From: G963667075 sp963667075
GTDB lineage: Bacteria; Pseudomonadota; Alphaproteobacteria; Micavibrionales; Micavibrionaceae
Direction: 5' to 3'
DNA length: 64,000 bases
Assembly: GCA_963667075.1 (NCBI GenBank)
Contig: OY762938.1
Coordinates: 186,001 to 250,000, forward strand
Shown here: piece by piece, positions 54,624 to 63,890 of the stretch
Layout: the number at the start of each line of letters is the position of its first letter
How positions within the stretch are numbered: the first letter of the stretch is position 1
The notes under the pieces: generated by a model
What the model was told of the DNA's origin: nothing
What the model saw: the letters and a program-made list of their open reading frames with translations, nothing else
The model's database searches: none
Made by a program: the position numbers and the translations under genes

Positions 54624-55514
54624 ATGAAATTTGTTGGACTCATTCTCATCTTTGTCTGTACGTTTGGCGGGCTTTTGATCGCCATGCATTTTGATTTCGC
54701 CCACTTTTCGCACCTGCTATCAATGATTCTGGGAGCCATGCCCGGCGAATTCGTTATCATTTTTGGTTGTGCTATTTCTGCCTTTCTAGTGGCCAATACA
54801 GGGGATACGATCAAAGGCACGATGAGTTATTTTAGCGCACTTGCAAAGCCGGCCGCCTACAGCAAAGCAGACTATATGGATCTCCTAGGCATGTTATTTT
54901 CTGTCTTTAAGCTAGCAAAAACCAAAGGCTGGCTTGCCATGGAGGCGCATATTGAAAATCCCCACGAAAGTGAACTGTTCAAAAATTTTCCCGCCTTTCA
55001 CGGCAATCATCACGCTGTCACGTTCCTGTGTGATTATTTGCGTATTATTTCTCTGGGCAATGAGAATCCTCATGAGATTGAGGCCCTCATGGATGAAGAA
55101 ATAGAAACACTCGCCCACCATGAGGGACAACCGGGCCATGCCGTACAAACTATGGCCGATGGTATCCCCGCTTTGGGTATTGTGGCCGCTGTGCTTGGTA
55201 TCATTAAGACGATGGCTTCTATTTCTGAACCACCTGAAGTGCTGGGGAAAATGATTGGCGGAGCACTTGTGGGTACCTTCCTTGGTGTCTGGCTCTCTTA
55301 CGCTTTTGTCGCACCTATTGCCGGTGCCATGACAACCAAAGCCGAAACAAAGGTCATATATTACAAATGTATAAAAATGGGCGTCCTTGCCTTTCTGCAA
55401 GGGGCCGCCCCGCAAGTTGCTGTCGAATTTGCCCGCAAGTTTCTGCCTCACGATATACAACCGGCTTTCCTTGAACTGGAAGAACACCTCAACGCCCTTC
55501 CGGCCCCCGGCTAG
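54624..55514 (+). CDS. motA: Flagellar motor stator protein MotA
   Basis: MotA forms with MotB the proton-driven stator that turns the flagellum. The 296 residues have four membrane segments and the family pieces GEFVIIFGCAISAFLVANTG, DGIPALGIVAAVLGIIKTM and GTFLGVWLSYAFVAPIAG. The start at 54624 lacks a strong ribosome site; AAGG is about 11 bases upstream. It precedes motB by 24 bases. Confidence 0.95.
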   Translation: MKFVGLILIFVCTFGGLLIAMHFDFAHFSHLLSMILGAMPGEFVIIFGCAISAFLVANTGDTIKGTMSYFSALAKPAAYSKADYMDLLGMLFSVFKLAKTKGWLAMEAHIENPHESELFKNFPAFHGNHHAVTFLCDYLRIISLGNENPHEIEALMDEEIETLAHHEGQPGHAVQTMADGIPALGIVAAVLGIIKTMASISEPPEVLGKMIGGALVGTFLGVWLSYAFVAPIAGAMTTKAETKVIYYKCIKMGVLAFLQGAAPQVAVEFARKFLPHDIQPAFLELEEHLNALPAPG

Positions 55515-55538
55515 AAATCTGAACAAGGAGAAACCGCC

Positions 55539-56537
55539 GTGGCAAACGAAGACGAAAAACCTATCATTATAAAAAAAATAAAAAAAGGTGGCGGCGGGCA
55601 CCATGGTGGTGCTTGGAAAGTCGCTTATGCCGACTTTGTAACCGCCATGATGGCCTTTTTTCTAATGCTGTGGCTTTTGAACGTCGCAACAGATGACCAA
55701 AAAGCACAGCTTGCAGCCTACTTCGAGGACCCAACTCATCCAAAAGTCTCCAGACAAACCAGCGGAGCCGGCGGCGTTCTTGGCGGTGTATCTGTCTCTC
55801 CTATAGGTAATATGAGCAGCTCTCTGCAACCGCCCGTGGCCCCACCCGTTCAAAAACAGCCAAAGGGACAAGTCGTAAAGCCGCAAGAGCAAAAAGGCTC
55901 TGGCAATGAGACCAATAAAAAAGAAAACGATAGTTTCAATACAGCAAAGAAACTGATTGAACAGGCTATAAAAGAAAACCCGGCACTGGAAGCCCTCAAA
56001 GAACATCTCCAGGTTGAAATAACAAATGAAGGCTTGCGTATTCAGATTGTTGATAAAGAAGGTGAAAGTATGTTTCCCCTCGGCAGTGCCAAAATGTTCG
56101 ACAAAACCAGAGATATCCTCTATGCCGTCGCTGAAATCATCAAAGACATGCCGAACGACATTTCAATCCGCGGCCATACAGACGGCAAAGCGTACCAGCC
56201 CGGTGCCACTTACACAAACTGGGAGCTTTCGGCAGACAGGGCCAATGCCAGCCGCCGTGCCCTGCTTGCCGCCGGTATCAAAAAAGAAAAACTCGCCGAT
56301 GTCATGGGCAAAGCCGATACAGACCTTTTTGACAAAAAGGACCCAGCTGCCCCGCAAAACAGGCGCATCAGTATCGTACTTTTACGGGATAAAGTAAAAA
56401 AAGAAAGAGAAGAGCAGAGAAAAGTTCAGGAACCCGATACAACACCTTCAATCCCCATGGACGTGCCTCCAAATGCCGAACCTCAGGAAGAATCCCCGGG
56501 CTACAAAAAGACAGAAGGAAAAATATACTTCCCATAA
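55539..56537 (+). CDS. motB: Flagellar motor protein MotB
   Basis: MotB anchors the stator to peptidoglycan and carries the proton-binding aspartate. The transmembrane segment WKVAYADFVTAMMAFFLMLW holds Asp32, and the OmpA-like domain (about 160-290) has IRGHTDGKAY and NWELSADRANASRRAL. The start is GTG at 55539 with AAGGAG eight bases upstream. The stop is only 10 bases from the convergent paralogue gene, with no obvious terminator between. Confidence 0.95.
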   Translation: MANEDEKPIIIKKIKKGGGGHHGGAWKVAYADFVTAMMAFFLMLWLLNVATDDQKAQLAAYFEDPTHPKVSRQTSGAGGVLGGVSVSPIGNMSSSLQPPVAPPVQKQPKGQVVKPQEQKGSGNETNKKENDSFNTAKKLIEQAIKENPALEALKEHLQVEITNEGLRIQIVDKEGESMFPLGSAKMFDKTRDILYAVAEIIKDMPNDISIRGHTDGKAYQPGATYTNWELSADRANASRRALLAAGIKKEKLADVMGKADTDLFDKKDPAAPQNRRISIVLLRDKVKKEREEQRKVQEPDTTPSIPMDVPPNAEPQEESPGYKKTEGKIYFP

Positions 56538-56547
56538 ATATATCTTT

Positions 56548-57951
56548 TTACATCAGTTGGAGTTTTCCTGTTTTTGATATAATGCCCACTTCAGGGTTAC
56601 CCGCGTTATATTCTGCTATCACTCTTTTTTCGCTGGTACCATCTCCGTAATGAACAGTTCTTCTGTGCTCTTTACGTTTGTGGAAAGGTTGCTTCCATAG
56701 ACCTTGTACACAGCCTCCGTTTTTTCCAGACTCGGCACTGACACTTCTTCCAGAAGACATAGCAGACGGCTGGCTTTGCGCATTAAAATTAACCGTATGG
56801 TAGGAAAATAATGGCAGTGTCCTTGCCACTGTCGGGTTTTTACGCCGTTCTTTTTTCTCTATCTTTTTCTGCTTTGTCGTCAATGCCTCTGTCGTCAGTA
56901 TCGGTTGGTAGCGCGGTTCATTAATTATATCAAGTGCCGCCAAAACGATATTTGTTGTCGTAAGAATCGGCTGATGACTCGGATTAGCCTGCATTAAGAG
57001 CCCTTGATCCAGAAAAGCCGCTGCATCTTTAAGATTCACAGAGTTAAACGGTAAAAAAGAATTTATGCTAAAATCACTTCGGACAATAAGCTGCAAAGGA
57101 AATAAATAGAGCATGTTATTATCTTCTACAAAAATAGAGGTCAGTATCTCATCCGGGCTTCCCAACTTTTGCACCTCATTCAGATCCGTTGAGTACCGAT
57201 CTCCTTTTTCACAAAGAAGATAGATACATTTCTTTTCACCGCCAACAACGGTTGTAAACTCAAAATAAGAGGGATCATGGGGCAAATAATGTTTGCTATG
57301 ATCATCAGAAACAGGAAACTCCTGCGTTTCTTCTAAAAACCCCAGATCATATTTTCCTGCCCGAGCAATCTCCTTTATGTAATGATCCGCCTTCTTTTTG
57401 TTTAGCAAAAAACGATACAATCGGCCTGTATTGGTAATAATTGGCACATTTCCGGCCGCTAATTCACGGCACAAATGACGTGCATGCCCGACTAGTTTAG
57501 CCGGTTTTTCTTTTTTTGTCTCTTGGGGCAACAAAGAGCTAAGTTCCGCAATATTAAGGAGCTCATTACGGCTTATCCCTAGCTCTGAGCATACCTCAAG
57601 ATACGCCTTTTTATCATGGCAGAATATAACGTTTTTCGCCGCTTCATCTTCCAAAAGAAAATCAAGCATCGGACCAGCAGGCTGTCCCCCACGAACCTCC
57701 AGCGTTGATTGGGGCTGCGCCAAACGATCAAAAAGATTGCTTAAACGCTCTGTTTCAAGGCCATGGAGAGACAGAAAATGCTTTTCTGCTTCCGTCCTGA
57801 TCCTGGCTTTTTCTTCCGCCAGTTTCTTCTTAGGAAGGGAGTCCGGCAACAAAGCAATGATGACGCTCTGCTTTATACCATCATCATTTGTAAGCGTGCC
57901 AACAAGCCCGCTCATAATATCCAAACACCCCTGTAAGTTTAATTTCCGCAT
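56548..57951 (-). CDS. Hypothetical protein, tandem paralogue A (467 aa)
   Basis: I know no family for this protein. It is soluble-looking, without signal peptide or membrane segment. Its first 142 residues differ from those of paralogue B (58038-59444) at only three positions (9, 115 and 129), while the rest is much less alike, with conserved islands such as NEPRYQPI, HKRKEHRRTVHYGDGT and AGNPEVGI near the C-terminus. The region 75 bases upstream is also duplicated. The gene faces motB with a 10-base gap. The C-terminal part is basic (LFSYHTVNFN, then Lys/Arg-rich). Function unknown. Confidence 0.7.
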   Translation of the reverse strand: MRKLNLQGCLDIMSGLVGTLTNDDGIKQSVIIALLPDSLPKKKLAEEKARIRTEAEKHFLSLHGLETERLSNLFDRLAQPQSTLEVRGGQPAGPMLDFLLEDEAAKNVIFCHDKKAYLEVCSELGISRNELLNIAELSSLLPQETKKEKPAKLVGHARHLCRELAAGNVPIITNTGRLYRFLLNKKKADHYIKEIARAGKYDLGFLEETQEFPVSDDHSKHYLPHDPSYFEFTTVVGGEKKCIYLLCEKGDRYSTDLNEVQKLGSPDEILTSIFVEDNNMLYLFPLQLIVRSDFSINSFLPFNSVNLKDAAAFLDQGLLMQANPSHQPILTTTNIVLAALDIINEPRYQPILTTEALTTKQKKIEKKERRKNPTVARTLPLFSYHTVNFNAQSQPSAMSSGRSVSAESGKNGGCVQGLWKQPFHKRKEHRRTVHYGDGTSEKRVIAEYNAGNPEVGIISKTGKLQLM

Positions 57952-58037
57952 GTCAGTTATCCTGCTCTTCTCTCTTTTTTAAAGGGAGCTATAGCATTTC
58001 TTTTCTTCTTATACAAGGGAATTATGGCAATACATTC

Positions 58038-59444
58038 TTATACTGGCTGACGTTTTTCTGTTCTACAGATAATGCCAACTTCTGGATTACCTGCGCTATA
58101 CGCATCAATTGTTCTTCGTTCGGTTGTGCCGTCCTTATAATGGATAGTTTTTTTGTGACCTTTCCGTTTGTGGAGAGGCTGTTCCCACAGGCCTTGAGTT
58201 TCCTTCTTCCCACTTTGGATAGGTTCTCTACTTTTTGTGTCAGAGAGCGGTACTGAGGCGCTTTTCTCATTAAACTTAATGGAATAATAAGAAAATAAAG
58301 GCAGTGGTTTGGCATCAGGATTTTTACGCATTCCTTTCTTTTCCTGCTTTTTCTGCTTCACTGTCAAAATTTCTGTTGCCGATACAGGCTGATAGCGTGG
58401 TTCATTAATTTTTTCCAGCGCGGACAACACAACATGAACCGGTTTCAATATGTCTCTAATGCGCCCTTCTCTTTCCATTTTTTTTGCTTGATTCCTGAAA
58501 GAGGAGAAATTGCTGGCATGAACGGTATCATGAGGTATCGCATGGCCATACAGAGCACCATCCCTGACGATAGAAAGAAATGGAAACATATATAAAATCT
58601 CTTTTTCTTTTATAAACATAGAGACCAGCATATCATCTGATGCACCTCTTTTTTCCTCCTCCACTGCAGAATATGTAGAGAAAGACTCTATTCTTTCACA
58701 CAGAAAATAAAAACGTCTTGCCTGATGATCATCTGTAATCGTAAATTCAAAATAGGCTTTATTATATGGTAAATAACATTTGTCCGTATCGACAGGAAGG
58801 GGCACCTGTTCAGTTGCGCCGAAATCGCCCAGATTATATTTTTGGGCCTGAGTAATCGCATCAACGTAATAGTCGATCTTTTGCTGAGATAGCAAAAACG
58901 CATGCACTTTACCTTCATCTGGCCCAGTGAAAATCGGTACCGTCCCGGCAGATAACCGCTGGCATAAGTCACGCGCTCTTCCGACAAACTTGCTGAGCTT
59001 TTTCTCTTTAGTCTCTTCAGGCAATAAAGAACTAAGCTCTGCTATATTAAGCAGCTCATCACGGCTTATCCCTAGCTCTGAGCATACCTCAAGATAGGCT
59101 GTTTTATCATGGCAGAATATAACGTTTTTCGCCGCTTCATCTTCCAAAAGAAAGTCAAGCATCGGACCAGCAGGCTGTCCCCCACGAACCTCCAACGTTG
59201 ATTGGGGCTGCGCCAAACGATCAAAAAGATTACTTAAACGCTCTGTTTCAAGGCCATGGAGAGACAGAAAATGCTTTTCTGCTTCCGTCCTGATCCTGGC
59301 TTTTTCTTCCGCCAGTTTCTTCTTAGGAAGGGAGTCCGGCAACAAAGCAATGATGACGCTCTGCTTTATACCATCATCATTCGTAAGCGTGCCAACAAGC
59401 CCGCTCATAATATCCAGACGCCCCTGTAAGTTTAATTTACGCAT
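58038..59444 (-). CDS. Hypothetical protein, tandem paralogue B (468 aa)
   Basis: The partner of paralogue A. The first third is nearly identical to A, beginning MRKLNLQGRLDIMSGLVGTL and containing HFLSLHGLETERLSNLF and NVIFCHDKTAYLEV. The middle and C-terminal parts diverge; the C-terminal HKRKGHKKTIHYKDGT and AGNPEVGII still align. Intergenic spacing to A is 86 bases. The copy lies directly downstream of parC on the same strand (97 bases from its stop). Confidence 0.7.
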   Translation of the reverse strand: MRKLNLQGRLDIMSGLVGTLTNDDGIKQSVIIALLPDSLPKKKLAEEKARIRTEAEKHFLSLHGLETERLSNLFDRLAQPQSTLEVRGGQPAGPMLDFLLEDEAAKNVIFCHDKTAYLEVCSELGISRDELLNIAELSSLLPEETKEKKLSKFVGRARDLCQRLSAGTVPIFTGPDEGKVHAFLLSQQKIDYYVDAITQAQKYNLGDFGATEQVPLPVDTDKCYLPYNKAYFEFTITDDHQARRFYFLCERIESFSTYSAVEEEKRGASDDMLVSMFIKEKEILYMFPFLSIVRDGALYGHAIPHDTVHASNFSSFRNQAKKMEREGRIRDILKPVHVVLSALEKINEPRYQPVSATEILTVKQKKQEKKGMRKNPDAKPLPLFSYYSIKFNEKSASVPLSDTKSREPIQSGKKETQGLWEQPLHKRKGHKKTIHYKDGTTERRTIDAYSAGNPEVGIICRTEKRQPV

Positions 59445-59541
59445 GACAGTTATCCTGCTCTTCCCTCTTTTTTAAAGAGAGCTGTAGCATTTCTTTTCTT
59501 CTTACACAAGAGAATTATGGCAACTATGTAGATCTGTCGGC

Positions 59542-61776
59542 TTAATTAAAGCGGTTATTCTTTGGGAAGCCATTAGGGGGCATACGACCCGTTTGTGCTC
59601 TCTTACCGAGCCATGGAGAAATATCATCCACCACTGTTTCCCCGCTGCCATACTTGAATGAGAGGCCTTTTTCGTGGTTAAAGGTTTTAAGGTCACTGAT
59701 CCCCCCGTCTTTATAACGCTGAAGAATAACACCTTTGCCCCGCGCCATTTCAGGCACCTCTGATAATGGAAAGACAACCATTTTTCTGTTCTGGCCTATC
59801 ACAGCCACAAAGTCATCCCCCTCCTCAACCGGACGGCAAATAGAGGCTTCTATATTTTTAGACGGATTTAGAACCTGTTTACCGTTTTTAGTCTGCGCCT
59901 GCACATCGTTTGTCTTTACAACAAAACCACGCCCATCCTCTGAGACCAGAAACAGCTTTTGATCCTGCTGATAGGTCAAGAAATCAACGATATCTGCATC
60001 ATTTGGCAAATCAACCATCAAACGCAGCGGCTCACCAAAACCGCGCCCCGATGGTAATTTATCAGCCGGCAACGTATAAAAACGGCCATTCGTTGCAAAC
60101 AGGAGAATTTTATCCGTCGTTTGGACTTCCAGCACAAATTTAGCCTTATCGCCTTCTTTATATTTCAGATCCGCCTGTTTGATGTTGTGCCCTTTCATAG
60201 CACGTATCCATCCCTTGGATGAACAAATCACGGTAATCGGCTCCCGCTCAATCATCGCCTCTTCAAGATCGACAGACGCGACAAGATCTCTCAGCTTGCC
60301 AATTTTCGTTCTGCGCGCCCCGAGAGGCGTATCAGGCGCATATTCGTCTCTCATGATCTTTATTTGCGCCTTAATAGCCGCCCATTGAAGGGATTCAGAA
60401 CCAATCAATTTCTCCAGATCATCCCGCTCTTTAGCCAGTGCCTCATGCTCTTTCTTAAGCTCAATCTCTTCCAGCTTGCGCAAGGAACGAAGACGCATAT
60501 TCAAAACGGCCTCAACCTGAACTTCGGTCAGGCCAAAGGTTTCCATCATTTCTTCTTTAGGATTGTCAGATTCCCTGATAATGCGGATCACTTCATCAAT
60601 ATTAAGGTAAACAATCAGATAACCATCGAGCACTTCCAGACGATGTTTAACCTTTTCCAAGCGGTGAACCGAACGCCTGACCAGCACTTCCTGTCTGTGA
60701 TTGAGAAAAGCCTGCAAGACCTCCTTCAAATTCATCACACGTGGCACCTTACCGCCATCAAGCACGTTCATATTCAGTGAAAAACGTGTTTCCAGATCAC
60801 AGTGACGAAACAGGGCCTCCATAAGAAGATCCGGTTCAACATTGCGGCTGCGCGGGACAAGGACAAGACGAATATCTTCCGCACTTTCATCCCTGACATC
60901 ATCAAGAAGTGGAATTTTACGCGTCTGGATAAGATCTGCAATTCTTTCCACCAGCCGTGATTTTTGAACCTGATACGGGATTTCTGTCACAATAATCTGA
61001 TACTGGCCCTGCTTTAGCTCTTCCTTTTCCCAGCGGGCCCTTACTTTAAAAGAGCCTTTTCCTGTTTTATAGGCCTGAAGGACCGTTTCCGGCTCTTCCA
61101 CCATAATACCACCTGTCGGAAAATCAGGGCCTGGAATACACGTCTGCAATTCTTCAAAGCTTAAATCTTTTTCCAGCATCAAAAGAAGCGCATCACAAAG
61201 CTCTGCCGCATTATGTGGCGGAATAGAGGTCGCCATCCCTACAGCAATACCGGAAGCCCCATTAGCCAAAAGGTTCGGAAAATTCCCCGGCAGCACAACC
61301 GGCTCTAACGTTTCACCGTCATACGTTTCCCGGAAATCTACGCAATCCTCACTAATGCCTTCCAGTAGACGCAGGGCTGTACGAGTCAGACGGGACTCCG
61401 TATAACGCATAGCAGCCGGATTATCGCCATCAATATTACCAAAATTCCCCTGCCCGTCGATCAATGGGTAACGCACAGCGAAATCCTGTGCCAGACGGCA
61501 CAATGCATCATAAACAGCCTGATCGCCGTGCGGGTGGAATTTACCAATCACGTCACCCACGACACGCGCGCATTTTTTCGGGCTCATATCCGGGCTTAGC
61601 TTTAACTGGTACATAGCATAAAGAAGCCGTCTGTGCACAGGTTTTAATCCATCGCGCACATCAGGCAGAGAGCGGCTCATAATGGTCGACAGCGCATAAG
61701 AGAGATAGCGTTCCGAGAGGATATCACTCATGGGCTGATCAATGATGGTATTGTTAAGCTCTGCGTTCTCTGACAT
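59542..61776 (-). CDS. parC: DNA topoisomerase IV subunit A
   Basis: ParC is the DNA-cutting subunit of topoisomerase IV, partner of parE at 14.7-16.8 kb. The catalytic tyrosine is Tyr125 in AMRYTESRLT; the quinolone-determining region reads HPHGDQAVYDAL, with Gln86 where E. coli ParC has Ser80 and Asp90 at the Glu84 position. The C-terminal beta-propeller (about 495-740) has blades such as ICSSKGWIRAMKGH and FLVSEDGRGFVVK. The start overlaps recO by 23 bases. Length is normal for alphaproteobacteria. Confidence 0.96.
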   Translation of the reverse strand: MSENAELNNTIIDQPMSDILSERYLSYALSTIMSRSLPDVRDGLKPVHRRLLYAMYQLKLSPDMSPKKCARVVGDVIGKFHPHGDQAVYDALCRLAQDFAVRYPLIDGQGNFGNIDGDNPAAMRYTESRLTRTALRLLEGISEDCVDFRETYDGETLEPVVLPGNFPNLLANGASGIAVGMATSIPPHNAAELCDALLLMLEKDLSFEELQTCIPGPDFPTGGIMVEEPETVLQAYKTGKGSFKVRARWEKEELKQGQYQIIVTEIPYQVQKSRLVERIADLIQTRKIPLLDDVRDESAEDIRLVLVPRSRNVEPDLLMEALFRHCDLETRFSLNMNVLDGGKVPRVMNLKEVLQAFLNHRQEVLVRRSVHRLEKVKHRLEVLDGYLIVYLNIDEVIRIIRESDNPKEEMMETFGLTEVQVEAVLNMRLRSLRKLEEIELKKEHEALAKERDDLEKLIGSESLQWAAIKAQIKIMRDEYAPDTPLGARRTKIGKLRDLVASVDLEEAMIEREPITVICSSKGWIRAMKGHNIKQADLKYKEGDKAKFVLEVQTTDKILLFATNGRFYTLPADKLPSGRGFGEPLRLMVDLPNDADIVDFLTYQQDQKLFLVSEDGRGFVVKTNDVQAQTKNGKQVLNPSKNIEASICRPVEEGDDFVAVIGQNRKMVVFPLSEVPEMARGKGVILQRYKDGGISDLKTFNHEKGLSFKYGSGETVVDDISPWLGKRAQTGRMPPNGFPKNNRFN

Positions 61777-62545
61777 TGTTTACTTCTTTTTCTGTTTCCC
61801 TATTATGGGCCTTACCGGCCCCTTCCTGACCTATTGTTTTGGCAAAACGTTCCTGAAAACGCAAGCGCGCAGGTGGAATTCCCGCTCTATGATGTGCAAA
61901 AACCCTGTTTTCAAGAAAATAACCGCTTAATGCCAGCCCCTGCAAAGCCGCACCATCTTCATTCCAATCCTGAGGCAAAGGCAAGAGCTTATCCTTATAA
62001 GGCAGTGCCTCTTGCAGACACACGGCACGGCCTGTCTTCGGACTAACATAACATAAATCCTCTGTTCGCCCTGTCACCGTACATCTGGAAAGTTCCAGAC
62101 CAAACCCCAGTTCTTTTAGTAAAGCCAGTTCCCACATAACATAAGCCGCGGGCCAGATTTTATCATCTTCGCCTGACAGCAAGTCAATCAAAACCTCCAG
62201 CCCATTATAAATACCAGCGCATCTCTCGCGCTCCGGCAAGGCTTCGTGGCACAAGGCACAAGCAGAGATAACCGCTGCCATTTTAAGGGGTTCATCCAGA
62301 AAATGCGCAAAGAAATTTTGACGCTCCTGCAAGCTAAAAACCCCCAAGGCATCATCTGTACGGGATTTCCATTCTACATCCAGAAAAGTACCTGGTTCAA
62401 GCAAGGCCCTGCGGGAGGATGCATGAATCCCGTGAATATAGCCCGCATGGCGTCCTTGCTCTCTGGTGAGCACAGACAGCACGCCACCGCCCTCACCGTG
62501 AGGCCGCACATTAAGTACAATTGCCTGATCCCGCCATTCTTTCAT
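61754..62545 (-). CDS. recO: DNA repair protein RecO
   Basis: RecO loads RecA in the RecFOR recombination path. The N-terminal OB fold (WRDQAIVLNVRPHGEGGGVLSVLTREQGRHAGY) and the family pattern VMWELALLKELGFGLELSRC are clear. I start at the ATG at 62545 (263 aa); the frame extends seven codons earlier. The zinc cysteines known in some RecO proteins are only partly represented (SRCTVTG, LCYVS). It overlaps parC by 23 bases, a usual pairing. Confidence 0.92.
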   Translation of the reverse strand: MKEWRDQAIVLNVRPHGEGGGVLSVLTREQGRHAGYIHGIHASSRRALLEPGTFLDVEWKSRTDDALGVFSLQERQNFFAHFLDEPLKMAAVISACALCHEALPERERCAGIYNGLEVLIDLLSGEDDKIWPAAYVMWELALLKELGFGLELSRCTVTGRTEDLCYVSPKTGRAVCLQEALPYKDKLLPLPQDWNEDGAALQGLALSGYFLENRVFAHHRAGIPPARLRFQERFAKTIGQEGAGKAHNRETEKEVNNVRERRA

Positions 62546-62584
62546 GAAAGGGAGTATGCACGTCAAAAAATTATTTTGAAAGTA

Positions 62585-63487
62585 TTAACTCAAAGGATCC
62601 ATGCCAGGCATTTTTTTCGGCAATTTATCAAGATCCACCTTAGGATAAGCATCCCCGCCCTGTTGTTCTCGTTGAAAATGCTCATAAGATGTACGTTCAC
62701 GATCACTTTTGAAATCATGCCCCTGTGTCTCGGCATGCGCAATGTCCATTTCAGTGCCATCTTTTATAAATATCCTGACGCCGTTGTTAAAATGCGCGCC
62801 CACGTCGTCATAGCGTGTTGAAATACAAATACCTATCCCGTTTGCCAGCGGCGTGCAGGAAGAAAGCTCTGCCGTTTTTGCTACCTCATCAAGGTCCAAA
62901 ACAATGTCATCCGGCTTTAAACCGACCCGTTCTGCGTAACATAAAAAATCACCGCCGCTGACAGGCACGGCCAAACCTCTTGCAGCGATCATATCAACAG
63001 CCGCATAGACGCTCTTATCCTCCGCAAAACGCCATTCAGCGTTTAAATCCTTATACGCCGCCGTCTCCATAAGATCCGTAGCACCAATCGAGTGAAGTAA
63101 ATTAGACGGATCAGTCCGGTTATCCATTTCGGTCGCCTCACGAACAGACATGGCGCTTGCTGTCATTGTACCATCAGGGAGGATCTTAATTGTGACGCTG
63201 CCGCGCAGAATATTACTCGAAGCCCCAAAGGCGACATTAAAATTAATTTTGCCCGTTGTTTCATCTACCTCTTGCGTCGTGACATAAATTAACGAGCCGC
63301 TTTCCGTATCAGCGACAAGACGCCCTTCCGCCTTTTGCGGCAATCCTTCATATTGCGCCCATGATGAGAAGTCCTGAAAGTGAGGGGTATTTTCCTTATT
63401 AAAGGCATCACCTAAAGCCTCACGTCCTCCACCAAAAACAATATGCCCCGCCAATAGAAATGCTCCTACTGTTGTTGTCCATTTCAC
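62585..63487 (-). CDS. Secreted hypothetical protein, 300 aa
   Basis: I do not recognise this protein. An N-terminal hydrophobic segment (about 5-22, TVGAFLLAGHIVFGG) acts as a signal peptide or membrane anchor. The body has beta-like stretches (GSLIYVTTQEVDETTGKINF, GSVTIKILPDGTM), and three cysteines (FLCYAERVG, LSSCTPL, IGICIST) in the second half. It ends with a Pro/Lys tail (PKKMPGMDPLS). It precedes recO by 40 bases on the same strand, so the two may be co-transcribed. Confidence 0.7.
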   Translation of the reverse strand: MKWTTTVGAFLLAGHIVFGGGREALGDAFNKENTPHFQDFSSWAQYEGLPQKAEGRLVADTESGSLIYVTTQEVDETTGKINFNVAFGASSNILRGSVTIKILPDGTMTASAMSVREATEMDNRTDPSNLLHSIGATDLMETAAYKDLNAEWRFAEDKSVYAAVDMIAARGLAVPVSGGDFLCYAERVGLKPDDIVLDLDEVAKTAELSSCTPLANGIGICISTRYDDVGAHFNNGVRIFIKDGTEMDIAHAETQGHDFKSDRERTSYEHFQREQQGGDAYPKVDLDKLPKKMPGMDPLS

Positions 63488-63836
63488 AATAACACCTCAA
63501 CTTTAATCTTAATTTCTTAACAAAGAGCAAGTCATCTTTATGAAAAACTCAATATTTTAATCTGGCGAAACGTGAAAAAGAATGCTAAGCTTTTGAAAAG
63601 AATAAACAATTTATCAATTTAAGTAAATATTAGAAAAAGGATAAAAGTTGATATTTCTAAATTAAAACAATCCGTTAAAACATATCTATGAAACGCTACA
63701 TTAAAACTCGTCATAATTGTGGATAAAGTTACCAACAGGTTCACGGCTAAAAAACCGTTTCGTAACGTATCGAATAACGACATATTCCGCAAACCTTGCC
63801 CAAAAAGAGCTTAATGCGCATTTCGATACGCAGATA
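63488..63836. other. AT-rich intergenic region with a perfect DnaA box
   Basis: This 350-base AT-rich stretch has no supported gene. A perfect DnaA 9-mer (TTATCCACA on the minus strand, 63718-63726) is the only clear motif. No second perfect box was seen, so this is not by itself an origin. The upstream promoter of the 300-aa gene must lie here. Confidence 0.4.
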
Positions 63837-63867
63837 CAAAAAACCACCGTTCGAAAAAACGGTGGTC
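63837..63867 (-). terminator. Terminator of the CoA-transferase gene
   Basis: ACCACCGTT and AACGGTGGT form a 9-bp stem around a 6-base loop, followed on the minus strand by TTTTTTG. It lies 24 bases past the stop of the gene at the window end. Confidence 0.85.
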
Positions 63868-63890
63868 CTTAAATGAATATCTAAAGGGTC

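Noticed and set aside
54912..55604. 230-codon minus-strand frame opposite motA
   Set aside because: Antisense to MotA, whose helices and motifs are unmistakable.
63488..63890. Replication origin near the window end
   Set aside because: Only one perfect DnaA box and no origin-linked genes (dnaA, parA, hemE) are in the window.
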